Shown here piece after piece: positions 1 to 8,455 of a DNA stretch of 64,000 nucleotides. The DNA comes from PRO6 sp035565775 (GTDB lineage: Bacteria > Pseudomonadota > Alphaproteobacteria > Rhizobiales > Xanthobacteraceae). The stretch lies in contig DATMRW010000030.1 in assembly GCA_035565775.1 (NCBI GenBank), positions 372,001 to 436,000 on the forward strand, written 5' to 3'. Both the position numbers and the translations under genes were made by a program. Within the stretch, counting starts at the first letter, position 1. The number at the start of each line of letters is the position of its first letter. Under the pieces are notes generated by a model. It saw only the letters and a program-made list of their open reading frames with translations. It did no database searches and was not told the DNA's origin.

Positions 1-821
1 ACCACCAGCGCGACGCGCTCGAGCCGCGGACACACCGCCTGCAGATCGTCGAGGGCCGCAATCACGTTCGACGGCGCGTTCGGCACGTGGCGGTTCTCGG
101 GCTTCGATTGCCCCGGCCCGGTGACATGCACGACCTCGGCGGGCTCATAACCGAACTCGGTCGCGCCGGGGATCAGCGTCACCGCGCGCGTCATGCGCTC
201 CAGCGCGCCGACCGGGCGCACGATCTCGAACGACAGTTGCGGAATGCGGTTGCCGAAGGCGGCGAGCGGCAGGCGCTCGAACACCACATAAGCGAGCCCG
301 CGATAGGCCGGCGCGTTGCCCTCGCCCTCGCGCGCGACGATCAGCTCATCGGCCGCCTGATCCTCGGTGCCGCGATGGACGCGGAAATTCAGCCGCGCGG
401 TGTCGAGCGGCTTGCCATCGGCCCAGACGCGGCCGACACGCGCGATCGGCCCCTCGCAAAGGCCGACGGCGAAACTGGCGAAGTAATTGTAGTTCGTGGT
501 CGAGCCGCCGCCGCTGCCGCCCTTGCCGCCGCTGTCGCTGCGCTCGGTGGAAATCACCTCCTCGAGCTGCGTCGCCCAGATCACCTGGCCGGACAGCCGC
601 GCGCGGCCATAGACGCGCGGCACCGGCGCGCCCTCGGTCGAGGCCATGACGTCGAGATCGGCGAGGCGGGGGCCTTCCCGGTCGCGGCCGCCCGGGCCGA
701 ACAGACTGCGGTCGAGCATGCTGCCAACCACCGCGCCGGCGATGCGCCCGACAATCGCGCCGACCGGCCCGAACATCGCGCCGATCGCCGCGCCGCCTAC
801 GGAGAACGCCAGAGCTGCCAT
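1..821 (-). CDS. GTA host-specificity / baseplate megatron protein (g15-like), N-terminal part
   Basis: The reading frame starts with ATG at 821 and runs off the left edge, so only the first 273 residues are present. The N-terminus has a Gly/Ala-rich hydrophobic stretch (residues 8-35), followed by a Gly/Ser-rich loop near residue 100. Phage host-specificity proteins of the RcGTA g15 class begin this way and go on for more than 1000 residues with a TIM-barrel-like domain. It follows the NlpC/P60 gene by 3 bases on the same strand, the usual last position in RcGTA-type clusters, where it forms the tail tip that contacts the recipient cell. The call rests mainly on gene order plus the N-terminal style; the diagnostic domains lie outside the window. 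Confidence 0.8.
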   Translation of the reverse strand, partial: MAALAFSVGGAAIGAMFGPVGAIVGRIAGAVVGSMLDRSLFGPGGRDREGPRLADLDVMASTEGAPVPRVYGRARLSGQVIWATQLEEVISTERSDSGGKGGSGGGSTTNYNYFASFAVGLCEGPIARVGRVWADGKPLDTARLNFRVHRGTEDQAADELIVAREGEGNAPAYRGLAYVVFERLPLAAFGNRIPQLSFEIVRPVGALERMTRAVTLIPGATEFGYEPAEVVHVTGPGQSKPENRHVPNAPSNVIAALDDLQAVCPRLERVALV

Positions 822-824
822 TGA

Positions 825-1268
825 TCACCCCACAGTGGGAAAGCGGAAGGCAAACGCCAGGCGGCGCCGCCACCACGGCGCGAGCGCCACCTCGCAGACC
901 GACGCGCCGTCATGGGCGTGGATCATCGTCGCCGGTGTCGCGGCAATCGCCATGTGCTTGGCGACGAGCCCCTCGCGATAGCGAAACAGCAGCACGTCGC
1001 CGGGCAGGAACGCGTCCCGCCCGACCGGCACGAGATGGCGGAAGGCGGCCGCGGCCAGCGCCTCGCGCCCGCCCGCCTCGGCCCAGTCCGGCGCATAGGG
1101 CGGCAGCGCCTCCGGCTCCGCGCCGATGCAGGCGCGCCAGACCCCGCGCACGAGGCCGAGGCAATCGCAGCCGACGCCCTTCACCGATGCCTGATGCTGA
1201 TAGCGCGTGCCGATCCAGCTTCGCGCCTCGGAGACGATTTTTTCACGCGTCACGCCCGCCGCCGTCAT
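825..1268 (-). CDS. NlpC/P60 family peptidase of the GTA tail (g14-like)
   Basis: This is a 147-residue cell-wall peptidase. The catalytic Cys lies in the segment GVGCDCLGLVRG (about residues 29-40), and the catalytic His in VAKHMAIA (about residue 105), both typical of NlpC/P60 enzymes. In RcGTA the g14 product is carried at the tail tip and is thought to open peptidoglycan for DNA entry. The ATG overlaps the stop codon of the upstream DUF2163 gene (ATGA at 1265-1268), which shows translational coupling and fixes the start. It is followed after 3 bases by the host-specificity gene. The family call is secure; the role in particles is taken from RcGTA. Confidence 0.93.
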   Translation of the reverse strand: MTAAGVTREKIVSEARSWIGTRYQHQASVKGVGCDCLGLVRGVWRACIGAEPEALPPYAPDWAEAGGREALAAAAFRHLVPVGRDAFLPGDVLLFRYREGLVAKHMAIAATPATMIHAHDGASVCEVALAPWWRRRLAFAFRFPTVG

Positions 1269-2149
1269 CGGTTCTCTCCGGTGCGGCCCTGCCCCGGCGT
1301 CGGGACGCTGATGAGAAAATCGTTGCCGGGAATATGCGGAAAGCCGCGAAAATTTTCCGAGTTCGCAAAGCGGCCCCGGCACGTCGCAAAATGCTTGTCG
1401 CAGCCGGCGGTGACGGTGAACCCGTCGCCCTCGACGATCGCTTCCGGCATTTTCTGCCAGAGCGTGAGCACGCTCGTTCCGCCATCGGTGCGATGGCTTT
1501 TCACCTCGATGGCAAGGCCGCTGTTTGCGCCGCCGGTCCAGATCAGTTTTCCGGCCGTGAACCAGCCGGCGGCGAAGCCACTGAGGCCGCTTGCGGCAAA
1601 TTGCGACAAACCGCGCAGCGCGCTCACCGTGCCGGAGGCGCGCAATCCGGGCGCGGCAAGATCGACGCCGCAGCGCCGGTCGCCAAGGTCGGCGCCGCAG
1701 GCCGCGGTGTAGAGCCGGCCGCTGTCCTGCGCGAGCAGATCGGCCATTCCGCGAAGCTCGGCGGTGAAGGCAAGCCCCTCGCGCCGCACTTCGCCGAGCC
1801 GCCCGCGCGCAGTGAGTACGCGCAGCGCAGGCGCGGTGTAGTCGACCAGCCAGCATTCGATCTCGGCGGCATCGAAGTGCCCGCCGGCAAGGTCGTGTTC
1901 GCTCAGGCTGTCATGCGACAGCGCGCCCGACACTTCCGACCCATCGGTGGAAAGGTTGAACCGGCTGATCGCCTCGGATGCGGTGAAGCCTGTCGCAGCG
2001 CGAAACGTGATGCCGTCGAGCTCGAGATTTTCGTCATGGTCGGTGAAGCCGAGCACCACGCCGTCGCGGCGCGAGAGCTTCCAGCAATGGGCGAGCGTCG
2101 TCACGCCGCCGTCGAGCTTCGCCTGCAGCTCGGCAGGAATGAAACGCAT
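1265..2149 (-). CDS. DUF2163 family GTA tail hub protein (g13-like)
   Basis: This 294-residue protein begins MRFIPAELQAKL. Its composition and motifs match the DUF2163 / phage BR0599-type family found between the distal tail protein and the NlpC/P60 peptidase in RcGTA-like clusters. Its C-terminal part has Cys residues in the pattern GCDKHFATCRGRF, which recurs in the family and in RcGTA g13 binds an iron-sulfur cluster according to the structural literature. The start at 2149 was chosen because upstream in-frame sequence overlaps the preceding gene and does not look like family sequence. The stop overlaps the next start by 4 bases. Confidence 0.9.
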   Translation of the reverse strand: MRFIPAELQAKLDGGVTTLAHCWKLSRRDGVVLGFTDHDENLELDGITFRAATGFTASEAISRFNLSTDGSEVSGALSHDSLSEHDLAGGHFDAAEIECWLVDYTAPALRVLTARGRLGEVRREGLAFTAELRGMADLLAQDSGRLYTAACGADLGDRRCGVDLAAPGLRASGTVSALRGLSQFAASGLSGFAAGWFTAGKLIWTGGANSGLAIEVKSHRTDGGTSVLTLWQKMPEAIVEGDGFTVTAGCDKHFATCRGRFANSENFRGFPHIPGNDFLISVPTPGQGRTGENR

Positions 2150-2165
2150 GGCAGCACCCTGATGG

Positions 2166-2807
2166 CTACGCCCTGATCTCGACCAGGGGAATTTTGGGAA
2201 TGGCGCCGGCGGTGAAGGCCGACAGATCGACTTCGAGATAGTCGGTGTCGAACCGCACCGGCACGTCGAACAAAAATCCGGCACGCACGGCCTCGCCGCT
2301 TTTCGGCACATGGCCGCTCCGGAACGTCACGAGCCCGGTCGTGGTGTCGCAATCGAACGCCAAACCCGCCGCCACCTCCTCGCCGGCGACCGCGACGCGC
2401 ACGCTGCCCGCCACCGGCTTTGCGACCGGCCGCGCATAAGGCGCGTGGCCCGCGCCATAGGTCTTCGCCAGCGCGAAGGAAGCGCGCACGCCGTCGCCGA
2501 AGCCGAGCGGCTGGTCGAGCGGCGACACCGCGAGCCCCGGCGCGGCGGAAGAGTGATCGAGCCGGTCGCGCCAGCGAAAGCCGAACAGCCGGCCGCGCCG
2601 CTCCTCGAAGAACGCCACCACGCTTTGCAGCTCCGCCAGCGTCTTGATGCCGTAGCCCGCGTCATAGCGGCGGCGCGAATGCATCCAGCGCGCATTGCGC
2701 TGCTCGCGGCCCGAACCGAAGGTGACGATCTCCGTGCGCCGCTCCGGCCCGCCGATGCTTTTCAGCGCGATATCCAGCGGAAACAGAACCTCATGAAAAC
2801 CCGTCAT
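2166..2807 (-). CDS. DUF2460 family GTA distal tail protein (g12-like)
   Basis: This 213-residue protein carries the DUF2460 (TIGR02217) hallmarks: an N-terminal segment FHEVLFPLDIA, then GGPERRTEIVTFGSGREQRN, then RRRYDAGYGIK. RcGTA g12 of this family forms the distal tail ring. The ATG at 2807 is preferred over a GTG at 2816 because a GGGTGG-like ribosome site lies just upstream. It lies 24 bases after the tape-measure gene and 16 bases before the DUF2163 gene, all on the minus strand and probably one transcript. Confidence 0.92.
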   Translation of the reverse strand: MTGFHEVLFPLDIALKSIGGPERRTEIVTFGSGREQRNARWMHSRRRYDAGYGIKTLAELQSVVAFFEERRGRLFGFRWRDRLDHSSAAPGLAVSPLDQPLGFGDGVRASFALAKTYGAGHAPYARPVAKPVAGSVRVAVAGEEVAAGLAFDCDTTTGLVTFRSGHVPKSGEAVRAGFLFDVPVRFDTDYLEVDLSAFTAGAIPKIPLVEIRA

Positions 2808-2831
2808 CGCAACCACCCGCGTGATGCGCCG

Positions 2832-3416
2832 CTACAGGCTGCGCTGGCCGCGCACCACCGCGCGCGCGATCTGCCCGGCGAAGTAATTTTCGGATTGGCG
2901 AAAACTGTCGAGGTCCGGCGTCGCGATGTGAATGTTCACCGCCCCTGCGCCGCCTGATGCGGTGCGCACGCCGAGCCGCCCGTCGGCATCGCGGGCCAGC
3001 GGCATGATCGCCTCAGGGCCCGCCTCGCCGGCAAGGCCGACGCCGCCGCCGATCATCGGAAAGTATGTCGGCGTGCCGATCACGCCGCCGGCGGCGAAGG
3101 GTTTGATTGCGCCGGTCGCCGCCGTCAGCGAAGGAGCGCCGCCGCCGAACATGCCCGAGAACAGGCTCTCGATGCCGGTGGAGAGGCCCCGTTCGAGCGG
3201 CTTGAATGCCATCCGCACCGCCAGATCTGACAACCGCAGCGCCAGCGATTTCAGCACGTCGTCGAACTGCTTGCCGCCGGTGGCGGACGTCGAGAAAGCC
3301 TGCGTCATCGCCCGCGCGAACGAATTGGCGCTTACTTCCAGCTCGCGCGTGCGCATGTTTAGCGTATCGAGCATGTCCGCGCTCTCGCCGAGGCGATCGA
3401 AAGTCTCGTCAGCCAT
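2832..3416 (-). CDS. GTA tail tape measure protein (g11-like), short form
   Basis: This 194-residue protein has an amphipathic N-terminus and a Gly-rich middle (FSGMFGGGAPS). Its C-terminal half carries a segment of the pattern FAAGGVIGTPTYFPM, common to phage lambda-type tail tape measure C-termini. It is only about 200 residues long, as in RcGTA, in agreement with the very short GTA tail. The start at 3416 (MADETFDR) overlaps the preceding chaperone gene by 8 bases; the longer in-frame extension would overlap it much further. It probably sets tail length and primes tail-tube assembly. Confidence 0.9.
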   Translation of the reverse strand: MADETFDRLGESADMLDTLNMRTRELEVSANSFARAMTQAFSTSATGGKQFDDVLKSLALRLSDLAVRMAFKPLERGLSTGIESLFSGMFGGGAPSLTAATGAIKPFAAGGVIGTPTYFPMIGGGVGLAGEAGPEAIMPLARDADGRLGVRTASGGAGAVNIHIATPDLDSFRQSENYFAGQIARAVVRGQRSL

Positions 3417-3624
3417 TTTGTGAAGCTCCCGGTTGCGGCTGGTCAGGAAACAGTGCGGCGAGCGCATCGAGCTCCGGCCGCGTGATCGGGAGGGCGGCAT
3501 CGCCGCGCAGGGCGCGGACGGCGTGCGCGAGCTCGCGCGGAGTCATCCGCCAAAACGCTTCGGGCGGCAGGCGCAGCACGCCGAGGCCGAAGCCGATCGC
3601 TTCATTCCACGGAAACGGCCTCAC
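3409..3624 (-). CDS. GTA phage tail assembly chaperone (g10.1-like)
   Basis: This is a 71-residue protein. The motif FPWNEAIGFGLGVLRLPPEAFWRMTPREL is typical of the TIGR02216 / rcc01693 family of phage tail assembly chaperones (only part of the motif is needed to recognise it: WRMTPREL). It is tucked between the GTA gp10-like gene (ATGA overlap at 3621-3624) and the tape-measure gene (8-base overlap), a position conserved in RcGTA-type clusters. It is inferred to help tape-measure assembly, as lambda G/GT proteins do. Confidence 0.88.
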   Translation of the reverse strand: MRPFPWNEAIGFGLGVLRLPPEAFWRMTPRELAHAVRALRGDAALPITRPELDALAALFPDQPQPGASQNG

Positions 3625-3935
3625 GGCGCGTCGCCGAAGGTCGCGGCAAGCAGTTCGGCGGCAATCCGGGCATAGCCCGGCGCGCCGCCCTCCGCTGTCA
3701 TGGCGGCGACTTCGGCATCGCTCACCGCATCGCCGGCACCGCGCAGCCCCGCGCCGATCACGCGCATCAGGTCGCGCGCCGACAGCCGCCCGCTGCCGAA
3801 GCGCTCGGCGAGCGCCACAAGATCGCTGGCGCCGAATACGGCTTCGAGTTCGGCGAGCGCGCCGAGCGTCAGCACCAACGTGCGGCGGCGGCCGCCGAGA
3901 TCGGCATCGATTTCGCCGCGATGTCTGTTGGCCAT
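3621..3935 (-). CDS. GTA gp10-like family protein (tail assembly)
   Basis: This 104-residue protein contains LGGRRRTLVLTLGALAEL near the N-terminus followed by a helical C-terminal half, the pattern of the GTA_gp11 / 'gene transfer agent family protein' family. It starts 10 bases after the tail-tube gene and its stop overlaps the next start. The precise role is not known from sequence; in RcGTA the corresponding small proteins act in tail assembly. Confidence 0.85.
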   Translation of the reverse strand: MANRHRGEIDADLGGRRRTLVLTLGALAELEAVFGASDLVALAERFGSGRLSARDLMRVIGAGLRGAGDAVSDAEVAAMTAEGGAPGYARIAAELLAATFGDAP

Positions 3936-3944
3936 GGGCGCCTC

Positions 3945-4352
3945 TCAGATCGCGGTGAAGGCAAGCGCGCCGGCGGACTCGAGCGAGACGTCGAACGACA
4001 CCTCGCCGTTGTGATCGCCGAGAAATTCGAGGCTGCCGATCTGGAACGGCCCCTCGATGATGCCGAAATCCGGCACCACCACCTGGCAGCTCGCGATCGC
4101 GCCGTCGAAAAAGGTCTGGCGGAGGAGCGCGTCCGACGCAGCGTCCTTGAACAGCCCGCGCCCCGCGATCGAGGCGCGCCGAACGCCCGCCCCCGCCAGC
4201 AGCTCGCGCCAGCGGTCGGTGGATTCGGCGTGGGTGATGTCCACCGTCTCGGCGTTGAAGGCGATGCGGCGGCTTCGCAACCCGGCGATGGTCACAAAGG
4301 TCTCGCCGTTGCTCATCTTGAGAAGCAGGTCCCTGCCCTTCTGCGCGCCCAT
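3945..4352 (-). CDS. GTA major tail tube protein, TP901-1 family (g9-like)
   Basis: This 135-residue protein starts MGAQKGRDLLLK and contains ETVDITHAESTDRWRELL, the signature of the phage major tail protein TP901-1 family (TIGR02126). It builds the tail tube through which DNA passes. A clear ribosome site (AGGAG) stands a few bases before the ATG at 4352, compatible with high expression of a structural protein. It lies between the DUF3168 tail terminator gene and the gp10-like gene. Confidence 0.95.
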   Translation of the reverse strand: MGAQKGRDLLLKMSNGETFVTIAGLRSRRIAFNAETVDITHAESTDRWRELLAGAGVRRASIAGRGLFKDAASDALLRQTFFDGAIASCQVVVPDFGIIEGPFQIGSLEFLGDHNGEVSFDVSLESAGALAFTAI

Positions 4353-4370
4353 TTGCTTGGTCTCCTGTGG

Positions 4371-4781
4371 TTAGCCCAACGGTTCGGTGACGGCGCGAAA
4401 GCGCAGCGCGGCGCGGTAGGTCCGCCCGTCGGCCTCGCGGCGGATATCGGCCAGCACGAAACGCAGATGGACGAGCCGGTGCCCGGCGAGGGTCAGCGGC
4501 GCATCGTCGAGCGCCGCCATCACCGCGCCGGCAATGGCGTGCGCCTCGCGGTGGCCGCCCTGCTGCGACCAGCCATGGACGACGAGCTGATGCTCAAGCA
4601 GCGGCGCATCGCCTGCCGACAGATCCGACAGCCGCATCTCGCCGAGCGTCACGTAGGGATAGGCCGCGCCCGGCGGAGGCAGATCATGAACGCGCGATGC
4701 GCCGATCACGCCGGCGAGCCCGGCATCGGCGGAAAGGCGTGCGAAAACGGCGGCGCGCAGCGCCACGCTGGCATGGTCCAT
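4371..4781 (-). CDS. DUF3168 family GTA tail terminator protein (g8-like)
   Basis: This 136-residue DUF3168 protein is recognised by the N-terminal pattern ALRAAVFARLSADA, the YPYVTLGE segment and the HQLVVHGWS strand followed by HAIAGAV. In GTAs and siphophages this fold caps the tail tube and joins it to the head. Intergenic gaps of 18 and 31 bases place it in the GTA operon. Confidence 0.92.
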   Translation of the reverse strand: MDHASVALRAAVFARLSADAGLAGVIGASRVHDLPPPGAAYPYVTLGEMRLSDLSAGDAPLLEHQLVVHGWSQQGGHREAHAIAGAVMAALDDAPLTLAGHRLVHLRFVLADIRREADGRTYRAALRFRAVTEPLG

Positions 4782-4812
4782 CGCTCGTCATCCCTTAGCA
4801 AAGCAAAACGGC

Positions 4813-5133
4813 TCAGGCGTCGCGCCACTCGGCCTCGATCTCGAGAAAGCCCCGGTCGCGGCTGTCGCCGATGGCGACGATCCGCAGAATGCGGTGCCGC
4901 TCGATCAACCGGTGCTGCAGGGTGATGGCGACGTTGTCGCGGATGACGATGCGGCAGCGGTGCGTCGCGCCGCCGACATCGCCGGCCACCGCCTCGCGGC
5001 TGCCGAGCGGCGTCACCAGAGCCCAGACGGTCTTTTCCGTGACATAGCCGCGGACGACGCCGCCCTGCCCGTCCGGCACATTTTGCGGCGCCTGGATCGC
5101 AAGGCGCGTGTTCAATCGCCCCGGATCGATCAT
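4813..5133 (-). CDS. GTA head-tail adaptor / stopper protein (g7-like)
   Basis: This 106-residue protein of the phage head-tail joining family (TIGR01563) starts MIDPGRLNTRLAIQ and contains VWALVTPLGSREAV and a C-terminal HRILRIVAIGD strand, the family's standard layout. The ATG at 5133 overlaps the stop of the upstream connector gene (5130), which supports this start. It is inferred to plug the portal until the tail is attached. Confidence 0.92.
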   Translation of the reverse strand: MIDPGRLNTRLAIQAPQNVPDGQGGVVRGYVTEKTVWALVTPLGSREAVAGDVGGATHRCRIVIRDNVAITLQHRLIERHRILRIVAIGDSRDRGFLEIEAEWRDA

Positions 5134-5699
5134 AGCGCGCGCACCCGGTAGGCGCCGATCATCGCGGCGACGGAAGCCGGCATCATCGCCACGCTCTGGC
5201 CGATCGCGGTCAGCCCGCGGTTTTCGTACCAGTGCGCGATCAGGGTGCGCACCGCGTGGCGCAGCACCTCCGGCACATCGGACGGCGCGTTGCCGAAGCC
5301 GCAGACAACATCGAGCTCGATGCCGCCGACCGGCCGCCCCGGCAGCGGCAGGCTCCATGCCGGGGCCGCGATGACGCCGCCCGCTAAGTCGACGACGAAG
5401 CGCCCGACATCAATTTGTTGCGGCACGCCGCCGCCGTCGAACACGCGCGCCGCCGCGACCTGTTGCAGCGGCGCAAGGCGCGGCGCGATGCGCCCGTCGC
5501 CCGGCCAGCAGTCGAGGCTGAGCCGCCAGGTCTGCGTCAGCAGCGCGCAGCGCGTCTGCGCCTCGACATGGCCGCGCGCGGCGGCGATCAGCGCCGCGAT
5601 CACCGTGTCATCGGCATCGTGCTCGACCCGCAAAAACTGCTTGGCCTCAAGCAGCGACAACGGCTCAATTTCCGGCGCTTTCAGCAAAATCGCGGACAT
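5130..5699 (-). CDS. GTA gp6-like head-tail connector protein
   Basis: This 189-residue protein carries the gp6-like connector pattern: EPLSLLEAKQFLRVEHDADD followed by a helical segment, VEAQTRCALLTQTW, and a C-terminal VLRHAVRTLIAHWYENRG (TIGR02215-type). The ATG at 5699 was chosen because the in-frame upstream extension is not family-like and would reach into the divergent protease promoter. It is the first head-tail gene after the inserted serine protease gene; the two genes are transcribed divergently with only 68 bases between starts, so the downstream GTA genes may have their own promoter here. Confidence 0.9.
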   Translation of the reverse strand: MSAILLKAPEIEPLSLLEAKQFLRVEHDADDTVIAALIAAARGHVEAQTRCALLTQTWRLSLDCWPGDGRIAPRLAPLQQVAAARVFDGGGVPQQIDVGRFVVDLAGGVIAAPAWSLPLPGRPVGGIELDVVCGFGNAPSDVPEVLRHAVRTLIAHWYENRGLTAIGQSVAMMPASVAAMIGAYRVRAL

Positions 5700-5767
5700 G
5701 GCGTCTCCAAAAGTTGCGGAACCCCGTCGGGTTGACAGCCGCACGTCAGCGGGCTTTTCTCGCGGGC

Positions 5768-6580
5768 ATGATCAAGCACGTCCGCGCCTATGCTCGCTCT
5801 CTCCTCATCCCAGGCATCGTTTCAGGCATCGTCTCAATCGGTCTTTCGCTCGCGGCGGCGCATGAGGCGCGCGCGCTGGTCGGCGGCGCCGCGCCTGCCG
5901 ATGGCGCGCTGGCGCGGACGGTCGTCACCATCGTCGGCTCCCGCGCCTCGTTCTGCAGCGGCGCATTAATCGCGCCGCAACTCGTGCTCACCGCCGCGCA
6001 TTGCGTCGCGGCGGGCGCGGACTACAAGCTCGTGACCTTTGGGCAAAATCGCGAGCCGCGCCTCATCGACGTGACGCGCGTGGCGACGCATCCGAAGTTC
6101 AGCCTGCAAAGCCTCAACGGCCATCGCGCCACCGCCGATGTCGCCGTGCTGCAGATCGCCGAGCCGCTTGCCGGCAGCGAGGCCGCCATCGTCGGCAGCC
6201 CGATCAGCCCGATCGCAGTCGGACGCACCTTCTCGGTCTACGGCATCGGCGTTACCACGATCGGCGACGGCCGCACCGGCGGCAGCGTGCGCCGCGCGGC
6301 GCTGGCCGCGACCGGCCGTCCCGGCAATCTGCAGATCCGCCTGGTCGATCCCGCCACCGACAATGCCCGCGCCGGCCTCGGCGCCTGCACCGGCGATTCC
6401 GGCGCGCCGGTGTTCGAGACGCAGAACGGCCAGCCCGTGATCGTCGGCGTGGTGAGCTGGTCGACCGGGGCCAACAACAGCGCCGGCTGCGGCGGCCTCA
6501 CCGGCGTCACGCCACTGTCGCTCTATGCGGACTGGATCTTTCTCACCGCGCGGCACTGGGGCGTAGCCCTGACGCAGTGA
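5768..6580 (+). CDS. Secreted trypsin-like serine protease (S1 family) inside the GTA cluster
   Basis: This 270-residue protein has an N-terminal signal peptide (positive start, hydrophobic residues 12-32, likely cleavage near AHEARA) and the full S1 triad: His78 in LTAAHC, Asp124 in TADVAVLQ, and Ser211 in TGDSGAP. Paired Cys residues (63/79 and others) suggest disulfides and export to the periplasm or outside. It is the only plus-strand gene within the first 12 kb, between capsid and connector genes. The ATG at 5768 gives a proper signal peptide. Whether it acts in GTA maturation or release or is simply an inserted gene cannot be decided from sequence. Confidence 0.93.
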   Translation: MIKHVRAYARSLLIPGIVSGIVSIGLSLAAAHEARALVGGAAPADGALARTVVTIVGSRASFCSGALIAPQLVLTAAHCVAAGADYKLVTFGQNREPRLIDVTRVATHPKFSLQSLNGHRATADVAVLQIAEPLAGSEAAIVGSPISPIAVGRTFSVYGIGVTTIGDGRTGGSVRRAALAATGRPGNLQIRLVDPATDNARAGLGACTGDSGAPVFETQNGQPVIVGVVSWSTGANNSAGCGGLTGVTPLSLYADWIFLTARHWGVALTQ

Positions 6581-6641
6581 AGCCCGCCGAGCGCCGACAC
6601 GCGCACCGCAAACGATGCGCGGGCCGGCATTGTCGCGCCGC

Positions 6642-7901
6642 TCAGCTCGCGCTGCACTTCAACAGCTTGATCGCGTCAAAATCCTGCACCCCGCCGCCGA
6701 CCCGCTTGGTGGTGTAGAACAGCACATAGGGTTTGGCGGAATATGGATCGCGCAGCACGCGCACGCCGGCGCGATCGACGATCAGATAGCCGCGGCGGAA
6801 ATCGCCGAACGCGACCGGGAACGCGGCCGCGCCGAGGTCCGGCATGTCCTCCGCTTCCACCAGCGGGAAGGTCAGCAGCGAGGCGCGGCCGCCCGCCTGC
6901 GCCGGCGGCTGCCACAGATAGCCGCCCCCGGCATCCTTGAACTTGCGGATCGCCGCCTGGGTCTTGCGGTTCATCACGAAGGTGCCGTTCTGGCGATAGC
7001 CCGCCTTCAGGGCGTAGATCAGATCGACCAGCGCATCGGCCGGGTTGCTCGCGGCAAAGCCGCTCGCGCCGCCCGATGCGATGAAGCCGAGATTGCCCCA
7101 GCTCCACGACGCATTCGCAACCGGCGTTCCGCTCAAAAAGCCCTTCGGCTTGTTGGTGCCGTCGCCGGTGACGAAGGCCGTGCCTTCCTGCACCGCGAAT
7201 GTCAGCTCAACTTCGGAGGCGATCCACTCGTCGATATTGACGGCGCTGTCCTCCAGCAGCGTCGCGGTCGCCGCCGGCATCGCGTAGAGCTCCATCGCGG
7301 GAAACGACAGCGCGTCGAGCGTCGGCGTCGCCGTCTGCGCCCGCGCGTCGGTCTCGCCCACCCAGCCGGCGGAAGGCCCCGCCGTCATGAACGGCTTCTT
7401 GTAGACGCTTGCGGAGATTTCGCGCACCGTCGCCAGCGCCCGGATCGGCGAGATCGCCGCCAGCCGGCGGCCGATGTCGTGTTCGAGCTCCAGCGGCACG
7501 AGATAGCCGCCATCGGCATTGCTGCCCGCCGACATCGCCTTGACCTCGAGCTGGCGTAGCGCCGCGCTTTCGCCGGCGCGGACATAGGCCTCGAAGGCGC
7601 TCTTGTGTTCGAGCGCGGCCTGATCGGAGCGAAGGCGGCGGCTGCCTTCGAGCGCGGGCCGCGCCTGCTTCAGCGCCAGTTCGTCGAGGCGCTTCTGCTG
7701 GCTGTCGAGCGCGAGGTTGATGCGGTCGACCTTTTCCTCGAGCAGCACGTCGGCGCGGCGCCGCTCGATGGCGTCGAGCCGCGCATCGTTGGCGGCCTTG
7801 AAGTCCTCGAAGGTGCGCAGCAGCTCGTCCGGCGAGCCGCGCCCCGATGTTGCGATGCCGGCCTTCTGTTCGGGGGCCGCGCCCAAAATGTCAAAATCCA
7901 T
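6642..7901 (-). CDS. HK97-family GTA major capsid protein (g5-like)
   Basis: This 419-residue protein has an N-terminal scaffold-like (delta) domain with coiled-coil character (residues about 25-85), the domain normally removed by the prohead protease. The HK97 fold follows: SNADGGYLVPLELEHDIGRR, WVGETDARAQT, NIDEWIASEVEL and FAVQEGTAFVTGDGTNKPKG. The ATG at 7901 is preferred to a TTG at 7904 because AGGAGAG lies at suitable distance. It follows the prohead protease by 33 bases. The stop is about 60 bases from the convergent serine protease gene. Confidence 0.97.
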   Translation of the reverse strand: MDFDILGAAPEQKAGIATSGRGSPDELLRTFEDFKAANDARLDAIERRRADVLLEEKVDRINLALDSQQKRLDELALKQARPALEGSRRLRSDQAALEHKSAFEAYVRAGESAALRQLEVKAMSAGSNADGGYLVPLELEHDIGRRLAAISPIRALATVREISASVYKKPFMTAGPSAGWVGETDARAQTATPTLDALSFPAMELYAMPAATATLLEDSAVNIDEWIASEVELTFAVQEGTAFVTGDGTNKPKGFLSGTPVANASWSWGNLGFIASGGASGFAASNPADALVDLIYALKAGYRQNGTFVMNRKTQAAIRKFKDAGGGYLWQPPAQAGGRASLLTFPLVEAEDMPDLGAAAFPVAFGDFRRGYLIVDRAGVRVLRDPYSAKPYVLFYTTKRVGGGVQDFDAIKLLKCSAS

Positions 7902-7934
7902 CAAGCTCTCCTGCGGTGGGGTTGGGCAATGGTT

Positions 7935-8396
7935 TCACGCAGCTTCCAGCGGGCGCAGCCGCGCGCCGTGCAGCAGCGGGAAGGTGACGATGGAGATTTC
8001 CCAGAGATCGACCTGGTAGAGTTTGCGCACCCGCGTCTGCGGGTCGATCCGGCCGCGCACGGTGCGATAGCCGATCGACAGGCCGTCGAGCGCCTTCGCC
8101 TCGATCAGCGCCAGCAGTTCGCGCCCGCGGCGGACCTCCGGGATCAGGCGGCCGCGCGCCCGCAGGCCCCGAAGATCCTCGACCAGCTCGAGCCACACCC
8201 CGACCGGCTCGGCGGGATCGTGCTGGAACAGCATCGGCACCTTGCGGATGCCGCGCTGGCGCAGCGTCTGCGTGAAGGCGCCGGGCATCACCATGTCGCG
8301 CGCCTGATCGACCTCGCCGAACAGACTCGCATAGCCTTCGACGGTGCCATCGCGCGACAGCGCAAGACGGGAGGGACGCGGCATCAGGGCATGCAT
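7935..8396 (-). CDS. HK97-family prohead protease (g4-like)
   Basis: This 153-residue capsid maturation protease has the family motifs GYASLFGEVDQARDMVMPGAF, MLFQHDP (His of the catalytic pair), then GLSIGYRT with the catalytic Ser region and WEISIVTFPL at the end. It cleaves the capsid N-terminal scaffold. It sits directly upstream of the capsid gene as in nearly all HK97-type clusters. Start at 8396; longer in-frame starts would run through two small genes upstream. Confidence 0.94.
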   Translation of the reverse strand: MHALMPRPSRLALSRDGTVEGYASLFGEVDQARDMVMPGAFTQTLRQRGIRKVPMLFQHDPAEPVGVWLELVEDLRGLRARGRLIPEVRRGRELLALIEAKALDGLSIGYRTVRGRIDPQTRVRKLYQVDLWEISIVTFPLLHGARLRPLEAA

Positions 8397-8455
8397 GGGC
8401 GTTCTCGCAGATCGCAAGTGCGGGCGGAGTGCGTGTGATCGACGTGAAAGCGGCG

